Positions 11,545 to 24,000 are shown, counted from the first letter of the stretch. The stretch is 64,000 nt of DNA from Artemisia argyi (GCA_030686995.1 CM060693.1:114151728-114215727), one strand, 5' to 3'. Notes: a model not told the origin generated them from the sequence alone. Numbers and translations: made by a program.

Positions 11545-12032
11545 GATCACGAGTAAACGTTATAATAATATAACGATAATTATTATACTATGCGAATAGT
11601 GCAATAAATGTCGGGAGTATTATTATAAATAAATAACTATAAATAATGTCGAGGACTAATACGTCGGGTAAGTAATAATTAAAAACATGACTTTTATAAA
11701 TCGGAAAAACTTATCGAGTTATACGAGTTGTGGTTACTTAAGTCCAAGTGGACTTTATTATGTGACTTTTGTGTTGTCACGGATATATGACGATTAATAT
11801 ATCCATTTTCTATAACTACGTAACTTATTTAATCGACGGGTTAAATTGAGTTTACTTAGCTATATAAAATGAGTATATTAATGGGCATCGTATCCCACGA
11901 CGCCCATAGGTTGTGGTACGTGTATTAGGATAATAAATTACTAAATATCACGTGGAATTGGTTAAATTGACGAATTTGGCAAATTGGACGATATATATAG
12001 GGAATTTATTGGACTACGATATTTACCATATA

Positions 12033-12287
12033 CTCCCTCCGTCCCATAAAAATTGTCCAGTTTGACTTTTCAAAGTCAAACTGGTTCAACTTTGACCTTA
12101 AATATTTTTTATGTGTTATATAATACTTCATGAAAAATTACACCAATGAAAAACACACTTAAAACTCAATCCATTCATATATTTTTCATAAAGTATTATA
12201 TAATACTCACAAAAATAGATAAGGTCAAAGTTGAACCAGTTTGACTCTGAAAAGTCAAACTGGACAGTTTTTATGGGACGGAGGTAG
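12033..12287. mobile_element. Stowaway MITE (Tc1/mariner-derived)
   Basis: The tip CTCCCTCCGTCCCA at 12033 is the usual Stowaway terminus. The right end is its inverted copy (GGGACGGAGG) with one mismatch. The inverted repeats extend inward for about 65 bp, including a nested TTTGACTTTTCAAAGTCAAA palindrome. A TA dinucleotide flanks both ends (12031-12032, 12288-12289), as expected for this family. The 255-bp element has no coding capacity and sits in the Tekay-type LTR. Confidence 0.92.
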
Positions 12288-12860
12288 TAGTATTTTTTAT
12301 GCTATGTGATTTAGGTTGGGTATAATCTTGGAACGATATATTACGTAAATAAATATGGGGATTACCAAATCGACGGATTTAATAAACTTCGATGATTTAT
12401 TTAAATAATATATTGGGCTAATGTTAGACCTATAAGCGGTTTATTATTTCTTTCATTGTGACTTCTTGGTTTGAGCTGTGTCGACCCTCCACCCATATGG
12501 ATATCAAACGTCAAACTTCAAATTGATATGAAGATAATTCGAGAAATGGATATTTTTGGAAAGTTAAATGGAATACGTTCGGGATTGAGAATATTTGATT
12601 TTTGAGGAAATGATTCTGAACGGGTTTGATATTGTTAGGAAGTGCCGAGTCTGTAGTTTCCGTTACTTGAGTTTGCTTACGTCTTTCATCTATCGATTTC
12701 TTTTGCGGATTTCTGGACTTGAGGTGAGTCATAGCCCCACTTTTACTTTTGAACTTTGTTTTCAATATTTGGGGTGAGAAACGTGCAAATGTTTTATGTG
12801 GACTATTATCGCTTTATTTATTTTAAAACTTGCTATGCTTATAGAACTAGGTAGGATTTA

Positions 12861-13040
12861 GAGCGAGGCCTAGTCCCGAACTAGGTAAGCTATTGTTTAG
12901 TTGTTGAGCGAGGCCTAGTCCTAAACTAGGTAAGCTATTGATTGATTGTGGAGCGAGGCCTAGTCCCGAACTAGGTAAGCTATTGGATTGGTTATAGAGC
13001 GAGGCCTAGACTTGAGCTAGGTAAGCTATTGATTCGATTG
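12861..13040 (+). repeat. 45-bp tandem repeat with hairpin units
   Basis: Four copies of GAGCGAGGCCTAG...CTAGGTAAGCTATTG lie about 45 bp apart. Each contains an inverted pair (CCTAGT / ACTAGG in copies 1-3, CCTAG / CTAGG in copy 4) around a five- to seven-base loop. The array lies in the U5 half of the LTR, about 480-660 bp from its end. Confidence 0.85.
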
Positions 13041-13520
13041 ATTTAAGCTATAGCGTGCACCTATAGGGTTGGTTACTTTTGGTTGGTTCGTTTTGGATTG
13101 GATTATTTTGGTTGGTTGATTGAGGCCTAGTCTAGCTAGCAAGCGTTTTGCGTATATGTCCACTATATTGAATAATGAATTTAAATCTATGATCTCACCA
13201 GCGAAAGCTGACTTTTAGCGCGTTTTCTCAGGTAATTAAGTGATGCCCTTGGATGCTTGGATTGGAGGCTTGGCAATGGCACCTGGTTTATGGATCTATT
13301 TTCTAAAACTCTGATATATAATTGGGGACCTATGTTTATTTCTTTTGGGCCTGACTTTGGATGAATTTGGGATAAATGTAAACTTTAAAACCCCGCGTGG
13401 TTGTATTTTTCTTATGTTTACTTTATCTCGTTCTTTTATGTCTTGTGTTGGATACCAATCCCCGTAGCACCCCGAAAGCTTGTTGAGTCTTCCGCTGTAC
13501 CAAATTTTGGGGGTGTTACA

Positions 13521-14125
13521 TCTGTCATTTTGTCCAACGACCGTTTGTTTTTGCATTTTTTTCTTCCGTTTGTATACGTTTTCGTCAGTTTTTGCACGTT
13601 TTCGTTCTCCTTTGTCCGTTTTTTGCATGTTTTCTTCCTGTTTTGCACCTTTTCGTTCGTTTTTGCACATTTTCATTCGCTTTTACACGTTTTCGGCGTA
13701 CTTACATGCTTTCATACGTTTTTCCACGTTTTCGTCTGTTTTTACATTCTATCATCCATTTTTGCACTTTAAAAAACAGACGAACACGTGTAAAAATGGA
13801 CGGAAACGTGCAACAACGAACAAAAACGTGTCAAAATGGATGAAGACGTGCAAAAAAGGACGAAAATGTGCAAAAACAGATGAAAACATTAAAAAATGAA
13901 CGAAAACGTGTAAAAACGAACGAAAGCGTGCAAAAGCGAACGAAAACGTGTAAAAATGGGTGAAAAGGTGAAAAACGAATGAAAACGTGTAAAACGAACG
14001 AAATCGTGTAAAAACGGACGATAATGGAAGAAAACATGCAAAAACAAACGACCGTTGGACAAAAGGATAGACGTTGCGAAAAGATAACCCTAAAAACAAA
14101 CGTCCGTTGGAGAAAAGGATAGACG
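13521..14125. repeat. Fold-back minisatellite element
   Basis: The left arm (13521-13769) is an array of a roughly 20-bp unit built from CGTTTTCGTYCGTTTTTGCA. The right arm (13772-14066) is the inverse of the same array, so the whole folds on itself. The outer part TTTTGTCCAACG at 13530-13541 is mirrored by CGTTGGACAAAA at 14053-14064. A second copy of the right end (CGTCCGTTGGAGAAAAGGATAGACG, split around 14101-14125) has no left partner; the Tekay LTR ending at 13520 seems to have removed it. Several long ORFs here are only by-products of the repeat. The unit resembles the arrays in VPS45 intron 11. Confidence 0.75.
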
Positions 14126-15195
14126 CTGCAAGATTATTTAACCAAAGAGACTAACATGTAAGATTTTTTAGAGCATAATAGTAATTTTGTTAGATGTTTA
14201 TGTATAATGAGTAAGAATTGTGAGTACATTAAGTATTTGTAGATTTTTCCTTATCTCTAATCTATAACTATCTATATCTATACTATTTTATAAAGTGTTT
14301 AGAACTTTCTAAATAAAGAAGTATTAAAATTTTTAAGACCAAAAACATTTCTTTAATAGGAAATAAATAAGCCATTAGTTAATGTTATTCACCATATATC
14401 TTCCATAACAATTGTTATAAATAAAAAGTAACATCATTTTGTACACTTTGTAACAGTCTTCAAATATTTATTCAGTCAATTAATATAGTCAAATGTTTAT
14501 ATAGTCCATTAAGTGTCGACTTGTAACAACCCAAACCCAAATGGTATATAAGCCAACGTAAAAACTCAAACACCAATACAAAACACACTCTCTCTTCTTT
14601 TTCTGAGCACCGATAAAACACACACACACACACACAAAATTAGATAAATCTACTCTCATCTTGGTGTTCGGGTAACTACAGTAGAAATAAATAAGCTTTG
14701 CTTCTCGGATTATAGCAATAGAATGACAATTTTTATTTTGATATAAAATAGTTTTCATTGCTTATAGTTACCTATATCTTTACTACTTTATAATGTATTT
14801 AGGACATCTAATTTTAGAAGTCTTAAAAAATTAAGACAAAAAACATTTCTATATTAAGAAATTAACAAGACATTAATAGGAATAATTGTCTTCTACTATA
14901 AATCTTGTAACACCCATTCTTGAAAATTTATTATCTTGTAACAGCCCGTTTTTAAAAATTAAATATCCTGTAGAAGCCCATTAACTACTTTGTAACAGCC
15001 CATTAACTTTAACTTGTAACTCCACAAAGATATAAATCCCATTCCCCCACACACAACAAATAAAAACACACACCAGCTCCCTTTTCTCTCACTCTAAACC
15101 ACTGTCTCGCTGTAAACCACCATAACCGGTAACACCATCAACCGCCGCCACCTACTGCTACCATAATAACCACAAATGTCGCAAAATAGTCACCG

Positions 15196-15229
15196 GGTAC
15201 CCGCCGCCGCATTGCGCGGGTACCTTTAG
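15196..15229 (+). mobile_element. Helitron 3' terminus 1
   Basis: Perfect 9-bp stem GGTACCCGC (15196-15204) / GCGGGTACC (15216-15224), then TTTAG and a T. The next bases restart a copy of the 5' region. Confidence 0.7.
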
Positions 15230-15828
15230 TTACTTTATAAAATGTTTAGGACTTTCTAAATAAAGAAGTCTTAAATTTTTTAAAATCAAAAATATTTCTT
15301 TAATAGGAAATAAAGAAGTCTTCAAATCTATACTACTTTAGTTAATGTTATTCATTATATAGCTTTCATGACAATTTTCATAAATAAAAAGTAACATCCT
15401 TTCATACACTTTGTAACAAGGTTCAAATATTTATACAGTCCATTAATACAGTCAAATATTTATATAGTCCATTAAATGTCGACTTGTAATAGCCCACCCA
15501 AACCTCAATGGTATATAAACCAACCAAAAAACTCAAACACCAATACGAAACACACTCTCTCGTCTTTTTCTGAGCACGATAAAAAAAACACACACACGCA
15601 ATTAGATAAATCTACTCTCATCTTGGTGTTCGGTTACCTATAACAGAAATAAATAAGCTTTGCTTCTTGGTTTATAGCAATAGAATGACAACTTTTGTTT
15701 GGATATGAAATTGTTTGCATTGCTATTGCTTATAGTTATTTTAATTAAAAGTTGTCATTCGTTCGTAAAGTTAATGTTATAACATAATGTATAAATGAAA
15801 AATATGCTCGCCAAAAAATTATTTATCG

Positions 15829-15864
15829 GGTACCCGTCGATGTATCGCGTGAGTACCTTTCTAG
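15829..15864 (+). mobile_element. Helitron 3' terminus 2
   Basis: GGTACCCG (15829-15836) faces TGAGTACC (15850-15857), a decayed version of the same stem, followed by TTTCTAG and a T. Confidence 0.65.
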
Positions 15865-17647
15865 TCTATACTACATATAATACACAAAGCACTCTCTCCA
15901 AAATTTTCAGATTTACAAGAAATAATGCATGGTTTACAACACTTTAATGCACCCAATTTTCAGAATTACAACAAAGCAAGCATATTGTACATAAAAAAAC
16001 AGCATAATATCATTTTCAGACCAAAATTCTACCAAACAACATTAATGCTATTAAAAACACCCCTTCACCAAAAATTACAACCATTTAAGCACAATGTACA
16101 ATAGCTTTTAAGTAAATACAAGTTATAAAACACAAAGCACAAGTATGTAAAACACAATGAATTTAAGGTCAACAATCTATTCAACACATATAATTAATAC
16201 ACTAATTAATTCACCCATTCACCAAAATATACAATCATTTAACCATAATATACAAGTTAATCAAGCTACTAAGCCAAATACTTAAAAATAAAGTCATTAG
16301 GCTGGTCACAACACTTTAATCAGAATATTAATGCTATTAAAAACACCCATTCACCCAAAATTACAACCATTTAAGCACAATGTACAATAGCTGCAACCCT
16401 CCATTAAAACCCATCCATATTAATTCCGATGTTAGACATTGTCAGTGAAGATTCGATCATTCCAACAACAACCATGGCGGCGGCGTCATTGGCAGCAGAT
16501 CTATAGAAAAATTAAAAAAAAAATGTTACATATTAAAAAAAAAATAAAAAAAAATTATGACATAATAATATACATATATAATTTATAGATCTAAAAATTA
16601 AATATATAATCTATAAAAAATAGCCTCAAAAATTTATTAATATATATAAATCTATTAGAAAATTAAAAATACCTCTAAACTTGAAAAAACCATTTCAAGG
16701 CGGCTAGTCACGGTGGTGGTGTTTCTGTCGTGGTGATGTTCAATGGTGGCGGTGTTCCGGTGGTGTTTTGTTCGTGGGGTGTAATGAGAAGTATGGTTTT
16801 GAGTTGTGGTCGGTTATAGGTTGCGTTCTTTTGGAGATATAAGGTTGATAATGGTAGCCACGTTTCTTGATTTGGAGATATAAGGAAGGACGAACTGTGT
16901 ATTTCATTTTGGAGTGACAAGGAAAATTTGATTTCGTTTTTTTAGATGGATTAGGGTTGGAATGAGTAAAGTTAGGGTTAGTATGTATGAAAAGTTTGTT
17001 GGACCGATTGATGGGCTTTCACCCGAAAATAGTTATACCAAGAGATTGGGCTGGTTGTTGGGCTGGTGTATTCCTTAGGATATTTGTTGGGCCATCCGAA
17101 AATTAGCATAAACCTTATAGTATGAGCTGATTTTTTTTCGATTATTATAAATTTATTTAGAAACGAAAAAAAGACGTTTAAAGGAAACCCAACTATTGTA
17201 ACCCAAAAAATATGAACATAGGACAAGTAAACGCTAAGCACATTTACATAAGCAAAGGTTTTGGCAACAAACATGTGAACAAAGACATACCCAGGAAAAG
17301 AAAAAGACCGCCGCAACGCACGTGTACATCCACCTTTTACATAAACCTCAAGATTTTAAGTGTGATAGTAAGTGAAATAGTTGGTATAACGGATTTATTC
17401 GGGTTTCAAAATACGAAAGCTGTTATTTTTTCTTGATTAAAATTTTTGAGATAGTTGGATCCCTAAGCAATATTATTCGATTATATTTTTTTCTACCTTT
17501 ATAATATTATAAGTTACTACTTGCTATTTTTATATGGTATAACATTTTTTAAAGTTATTTCAAATTAAACATTTCAATATCCGTAAAATTAATGTCACGA
17601 AAAACTCATTATCGAAAGTAATTGATCACACGAAATTTTAGTTTCAA

Positions 17648-17683
17648 GGTACCCGCTGCCGTTACGCGCGCGTACCCTGCTAG
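17648..17683 (+). mobile_element. Helitron 3' terminus 3
   Basis: GGTACCCGC (17648-17656) faces GCGCGTACC (17668-17676), followed by CTGCTAG and a T. The following 110 bases resemble the segment just before terminus 2 (15733-15830), which suggests insertion into another copy. Confidence 0.65.
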
Positions 17684-18008
17684 TTTTAATTAAAAGTTGT
17701 CACTCATTCATAACGTTACTGTTAGAACAAAGTATAAATGAAAAATATTTGCTCGCCGTAAAATTATGCACATGTACCCAATGCCGCATTCTTCTGTTTC
17801 AAATTAATAGTCCATATTTTGTTATTAGGATTCACCTTTCTTTCCAAATAAAAAGTAAACAATTTAATGAGGGTAAACACTCCCTTTAAGCAAACACCCC
17901 CTAGAAATCGCTGCTCCACCATCGCCATTGCCATTGCGATCTACAAACACACAATTGCCCTAAACCTCCTAACTCAGATCTAAATCTTTTCTCATTTAAT
18001 TAATAAAA
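17684..18008 (+). promoter_or_regulatory. Upstream and 5' leader region of VPS45
   Basis: The first 110 bases are Helitron remnant. The remainder (about 17810-18008) should hold the VPS45 promoter and 5' UTR. It includes a pyrimidine-rich stretch near 17875-17930. No clear TATA box was identified, so the transcript start is not placed. Confidence 0.4.
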
Positions 18009-21000
18009 ATGGTGTTGGTGTCATCAGTGCGAGATTATGTAAACCGAATGTTACAAGATATTTCTGGCATGAAAGTCCTTATTCTTGATTCCCAAACGGT
18101 CGCTATTATTCCCTTCTTTTTTTTTATATTCATTTCAGTTTATGTTAGATTTGTATTCAAGTTAATCAAAATAGTTGATGGATTTATATTATACGTGTAA
18201 ACAGTAGTATGCCGAATGGGGAAACTTGCTTTTTCTAGGATAGTACATATGTCTTATTTAGTGTGTCTAGTTCTAATATAAGCCAAAACACAAATAAGCT
18301 CATAAGCCACATATAAGCTTAAACAAACACCCCCTAAATGTCAGAAAGTAAGTGATTATCTTAAATTTTGTTTTCAGGATCATATATACATTGCCTTCAA
18401 ATATGTCTTGCAGAAACACTCAAATATCTGGTGTGGTGTCGAAAATTGTCTTTTTAACAGTACTTGTATAAGCTGAGAGAACTAATGAGTAAACGTTACT
18501 AGATCAAGGATAGGCATAGTCATTTGAAAGAACACTGCTTAAAGTCTGACGTAGATGTTGTGTCAAACGTGAATATGCCTCTATTATATCAGACAAAATA
18601 AAACTAATATAGCTCATTGAAGTTCTAATGGGGGTTATGTTCAGCCTTTTCAAATTAATTTTTCTGCCCAATCAAACAATATCTCGTTTTTCTCCATGAA
18701 GTAATAAATGACGTCGAGACAAATAACTCAAGAAAAGAGAAAAATAAATAACTCTCAGCTGTACCGAGTTCTAATGTTAAGTGGTGGTTGATGGAGCATC
18801 TTTGTTTCTCTCATGTTGCAGGTTAGTGCTGTTAGTGTCGTGTATTCACAGTCTGAACTTCTGCAAAAAGAAGTGTTTTTGGTAGAATTGGTTGATGCCA
18901 TCTCCATGTCAAAGGAGTCAATGTCACATCTCAAAGCTGTTTATTTTCTTCGTCCAACATCAGAAAATATTCAGCATTTGAAACGCCAACTTGCTAAGCC
19001 TAGATTTGGAGAATATAACCTCTGTAAGTTTCTGTCATCATTCATTTTCGTAGAGAGTGCCTGAATTATGTATACATAGTTTAGGCACATATGAAACCTG
19101 TACAGCATGCTATGAAAAGTTTGTTTTTAATTTTGTTCGAGAAATTGATGAAATTAAGGTTCCTAAGAAGTGTCATTATGATTTTCTTACGGGAAGCTAT
19201 TCAGACTACCTTTTGTGATTTTGGAGATTCTAAATATAGAATGACAGATATTCTGGATGATTTAAATACTTGATGTGAATTAATCCCAAGTATAACATTC
19301 GGTTCCATACTATATCGCTGTATCAGCCAACTCCAGTAACATCTTAATGGTAAGTTCTGATTGTATATTTTATTGCAGTTTTCTCGAATATGCTGAATAG
19401 TACCCAGCTTCATATCTTAGCTGATTCAGATGAGCATGAAGTTGTTCAACAAGTCCAGGTCAGTTTATTCTTAATACAGTCTTCATAACATAATATGGAT
19501 CTTGAAGTTCTCAATAGGCTTCATGCGCTCACTATTTATAATTTTTATTCTGCAGGAGTTTTTTGCAGATTTTGTTGCAATTGACCCCTACCATTTCACC
19601 TTAAACACACCATCAAATCATATGTATATGCTTCCTGCTGTTATCGATCCTCCAAATTTACAGAACTACTGTGATCGGATTGTTGATGGACTTGCAGCTC
19701 TCTTTTTGGCTTTTAAAAGGAGACCTGTTATTCGATATTCACGAACATCTGATATTGCTAAAAGGATTGCACATGAAGCTTCGGTGAGCACACTCTTTTT
19801 CTACCAATATGCTATTTCTTAGTTGTAGTGATTGAGGCTCCTGCAATATTTAGTCACTTATGTCTGGAAGAGTTCTTGTAGAATTTTTGTTAGTGTATCG
19901 TATAAAGGAATGATTATCTTTTATTTTTCATCATATAAGCCCTGCTGTATTTGATTTTTTTTTTGGTATTAAGAAGCTCAATTTCCATTTCTTGTTTCTG
20001 TTTTCCTTGTGGATGCAACAGAAGCTGATGTACCAGCAGGAAAGTGGCCTTTTCGATTTCAGACGTACAGAAATTTCTCCCTTGTTGCTTGTAATTGATA
20101 GGAGAGACGATCCTGTAACTCCATTACTAAATCAATGGACTTATCAGGTGCCAATTTTTGATGTTTGAACTTTAACCATTATAGCTGGTTAAATATCTGG
20201 TTAAAATATTGGAAATGGTAACAGTCATTTGTTAAATTTGTAGGCCATGGTCCACGAGTTGATAGGTATCAAAGACAATAAGGTAGATTTAGGAAATGTG
20301 GGGAAGTTTTCAAAGGATCAACAGGTCAGCTTTCACTTCTATTATATCCATATGTAATCATATTGTTATTCGTTGCGTTGCTGTTTGAAGTATTAATTTA
20401 TGTTTTTGAATAGGAGGTGGTATTGTCGTCTGAACAAGATGCCTTTTTTAAGGCTAATATGTATGAAAATTTTGGAGACATTGGAATGAGTATAAAGCGG
20501 ATGGTGGATGATTTTCAGCAAGTGGCTAAAAGCAATCAAAATATTCAGACAATAGGTTTCAACAAACAAACTTCTTTGTTTTGGTTATTGCTATTAGTCA
20601 CAACAGTAAATTGTGTTCAGTAAACACAGTCTGACTATACCACTTTTCTTTGAGTGCAGAAGACATGGCTAAATTTGTTGACAACTATCCAGAGTATAGA
20701 AAAATGCAAGGAAACGTCTCTAAGCATGTCACTTTGGTCACAGAAATGAGCAAGATAGTAGAGGAACGAAAACTCATGTTAGTTTCACAAACTGAACAAG
20801 AATTAGCTTGCAATGGTGGGCAAGGAGCAGCATTCGAGGTGCTTATGCATTTTGATTTTCATACCAAGTCTATTCATTCCTTCTTCGAAGTTGCATCTGA
20901 TTTCGACCTTCATACATGAATGGGTCGATACGTGTTATCTTTAAATGGTCAAATAATATTTTTTACCTTAAAATTAGATTGTTATCTCTATCACATCCAT

Positions 21001-24000
21001 AACACGCAAACAATGTATAAAAATGTCAATAAAGTTGGATGGAAATATTCAAATCAAACTGGAAGACCTGTCCAAAATTGACCCATTATGACCATCATCT
21101 AATCCCTCATCTGACCCGCCCATCTTACCACCCTAAAGATACATCATCACTGCTAATCTGCAATCCTGCAACCATAGGTAAACATAATTCACTTTTTGAT
21201 GATTATACTGTTGCGCGTGGAGGATGCGCTAGCAGTTCCACATAGCTTGATGTATCTCATCATACCAAAACTAAGGACTTAAGCACCTAATCAAAGGGTT
21301 GGGACTTGGGATGTCTGGTTTGTGACCTTGCTTATCCACTATTCAGACTTTATAGAGTTAACATAAACATCTCAATTAGATTGGCGGTTGCTACAGGTGA
21401 CATTACTCGGGTGGTTATGGAGTTGAACATAAACATCTCAATGACAGCCTTTTTTTATTTTATTTATTTTTATTTTTTTTGAAAGGCAGAAGATGACAGC
21501 CTTACCTAACAAGGATCAATCATGCATTTTAGGTTTTAAATAGGCGGAACTCATGTACTAGAAGAATAAATGTTATTAATGATGAAACAAAAGCAAGTAG
21601 ATCTGTATAAGGAAAGCAACTAAACTCTAAGAAAAAGATGAGCAACAAAATTGCCAGTTAGACCCGTTTCCATTAAGGAACCACAACTAGAACCTTACAT
21701 ATACCACATTTTTCTTTCTTACATTTAGGTTTATAGAATGTTGGGTTAGCTAAAATGCTAATTTGAGAACTGTGGCTGTAGGAAACATATAATTCTATAA
21801 TTTAGCTCATATTTATTTCCATATGATTATGATATACCTACTCATGTATGTGCATATTGAATTATTATGTCATATGAATACTTCTCTATTTCCACATACC
21901 ATCACTAGTGTGTCTAGCAACTTTATACACGATAGAAAGTGAATAGATGATCATATGCATGCATACCTCTATTTTATCATTAGAATCCAAATTGCATAAT
22001 GCCACATCAAATAGTTGAAACAAAAATGTTTCATCCAAAATCTTCCCTTTGCCTTGCATTCTACTTGAGTTGTACGAAGACGCTTGCAATCTCCTTTTGC
22101 CCGTTAATTTTTATATATTTTTTCTAAAATATGTCAAGGTTCAATCATGAGTTCTTATGTTTTTGCGTTACTTGATAATATGCTGTAGCATATGAAATGG
22201 GAGTGTTGCGAGTTGAGGTTGATATGGGAACCTGCAACAATTTAGTATGATGGTGAGAGAAATGTATAATGTTGCATGCCAAGCCAGCAACCCCTCAACG
22301 GAACCATTGCGCAGTCCTTGCTATAAGAAAGTATAGCTACATATATGAATTATGCAAAAATGTACATTTAATATCTTTGCAGCCATTTTAGATATCTGCC
22401 TTTTGCAACTAGGTTTAGATAATTTGCTTGTTTCTGAACAGAACTAGATAAACTTTACAGATTCCATACGAAAAGCAATACAGGGTCTATGTGTCACATC
22501 TTATCGTGCATAGCTTCCTTTTCGTAATTGAGAGTTAGCTAGGTCAATGTATAGATAATCTTGTAAAGAAAGGTCAAGATGAAAATAACCTGAGATTTGT
22601 TATTTAAGAGAAGAAAGTACCAACATAACCATTAATACTCTTCCATAAACTAGGAGGTTTTTTGTCAATCCTAACATTATGCATATGTGAACTTGTGATG
22701 TAAACTTCACTATACCATGCACCATGGCATGCCGTGATTATTAATTTTTGACAATGAACAGGATCTTGTAAAATAGGGCATGTTGTGAACTTGTGATGGG
22801 TAAATTTTCTTGCTTTATGTTGTTTATGTACGTCATGTTTCTTGTGTAGGCTGTTTGAGCACTCTTGTGTTCAAAGTCAATGATATTGAGGTTATCTAAG
22901 TTGAGATTTTCTAAGATGACCTTTTTGTGATTGTTGTTTAGGCTGTCACGAATCTTTTGAATAACGTAAGTGTCTCAGACATAGATCGACTACGCCTTGT
23001 GATGCTATATGCTTTGAGATATGAAAAAGAGAGCCCTGTTCAACTGATGCAGCTGTTTAATAAATTGGCTTCTCGGTCTCCCAAGTACAAGCCAGGGGTA
23101 AATGCACTATAAGTTCTTTGATTACAATATAGCATAACGTGTCTTGCTCTCTATTAGCGTTAACTAGGAACACGGGTGTTTGGATGTGCTATAATCCTTT
23201 GATTGTGTGATCATTTTGGTGTCAAGTAATCAGTTCTGTACTTCTGTACCTTATTTAATAGTAGCTGCAATCTGCAATGAAATTGATTAATTAAGAGAAA
23301 ATCAAAAGTACTTATTTAGTCCACTTCCTTACTTTATTTTAAAGAATTCCTTCTATTACCTGATTTTAATAATTATATTTCGAAAAAAATAAAAATAAAA
23401 TAATAATTCCTGGAATCATATATGATAAGTTTTTGTTAACTTATAATAGAATATTTATTTTAGACTTTTAGTTGATAAAATAGAGTGTTGTACTTCAAGT
23501 TTAGATGTTTAAAGGTTATCTAAAACTGTTTTTCTGATTTTAACTATTCAAGATCACATAATCATCTTCAAAACATACATCCCAACACTCCCATAATCAA
23601 TATTGTTTTCTCTCTTGTGGAATACCGCGTGTTTGATTAAGTCCCATCTCTTTTGAATGACAGCTTGTACAGTTCCTATTAAAGCAAGCAGGGGTTGATA
23701 GGCGGACAGGAGACCTCTATGGTAACAGGGATATCTTGAATATTGCACGTAATATGGCTCGTGGACTAAAGGTTTGCATGAAACTTGCACTTCAAATGTC
23801 CTTGGATCTTTAATTTGCAGTGCGTAAGATTTTGATTTGCTTTTGTTCTAGGGAGTTGAGAATGTGTACACACAACATCAACCTCTTCTGTTCCAAACAA
23901 TGGAAAGCATTACAAAGGGAAGGTTGAGAGATGTGGATTACCCTTTCGTTGGAAATCACTTTCAGCAGGGAAGGTATGTCTTCTGTGTTGCATCTTATTA

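Larger units (their letters stand above)
9789..13520 (+). repeat. 3' LTR of the Tekay/Del-type element
   Basis: It starts TGTGACAACTGG just after the purine-rich GAGGCTGGGAGGA and ends GGGTGTTACA, so its tips are TGT...ACA like the other Tekay-type LTRs here. At 3.7 kb it is longer than the others, partly because of a Stowaway MITE (12033-12287) and an AT microsatellite (11484-11540). The U5 side holds a four-copy hairpin minisatellite (12861-13040), a conserved box GAGGTGAGTCATAGCCCCAC (12720-12739) and a small conserved hairpin (13199-13210). The box and hairpin recur in the minus-strand LTRs at 32801, 50356, 57183 and 61966. Confidence 0.8.
14277..17683 (+). mobile_element. Cluster of non-autonomous Helitron-like elements
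   Basis: Three places have the Helitron 3' signature: a GC-rich hairpin followed within about 12 bases by (C/T)TAG and a host T. They end at 15229 (GGTACCCGC / GCGGGTACC, perfect), 15864 (decayed stem) and 17683 (GGTACCCGC / GCGCGTACC). Candidate 5' ends of the form TCTATACTA or TCTTTACTA followed by CTTTATAA occur at 14277, 14777, 15327 and 15865. Segments 14290-14770 and 15240-15730 are two copies of the same sequence. No Rep/helicase ORF is present, so all are non-autonomous. The exact nesting could not be resolved by eye. Confidence 0.7.

Noticed and set aside
13296..14099. Several ORFs of 68-139 codons rich in Phe, Val and Arg or in Lys on both strands
   Set aside because: They are translations of the roughly 20-bp fold-back minisatellite, open in several frames at once, with no domain.
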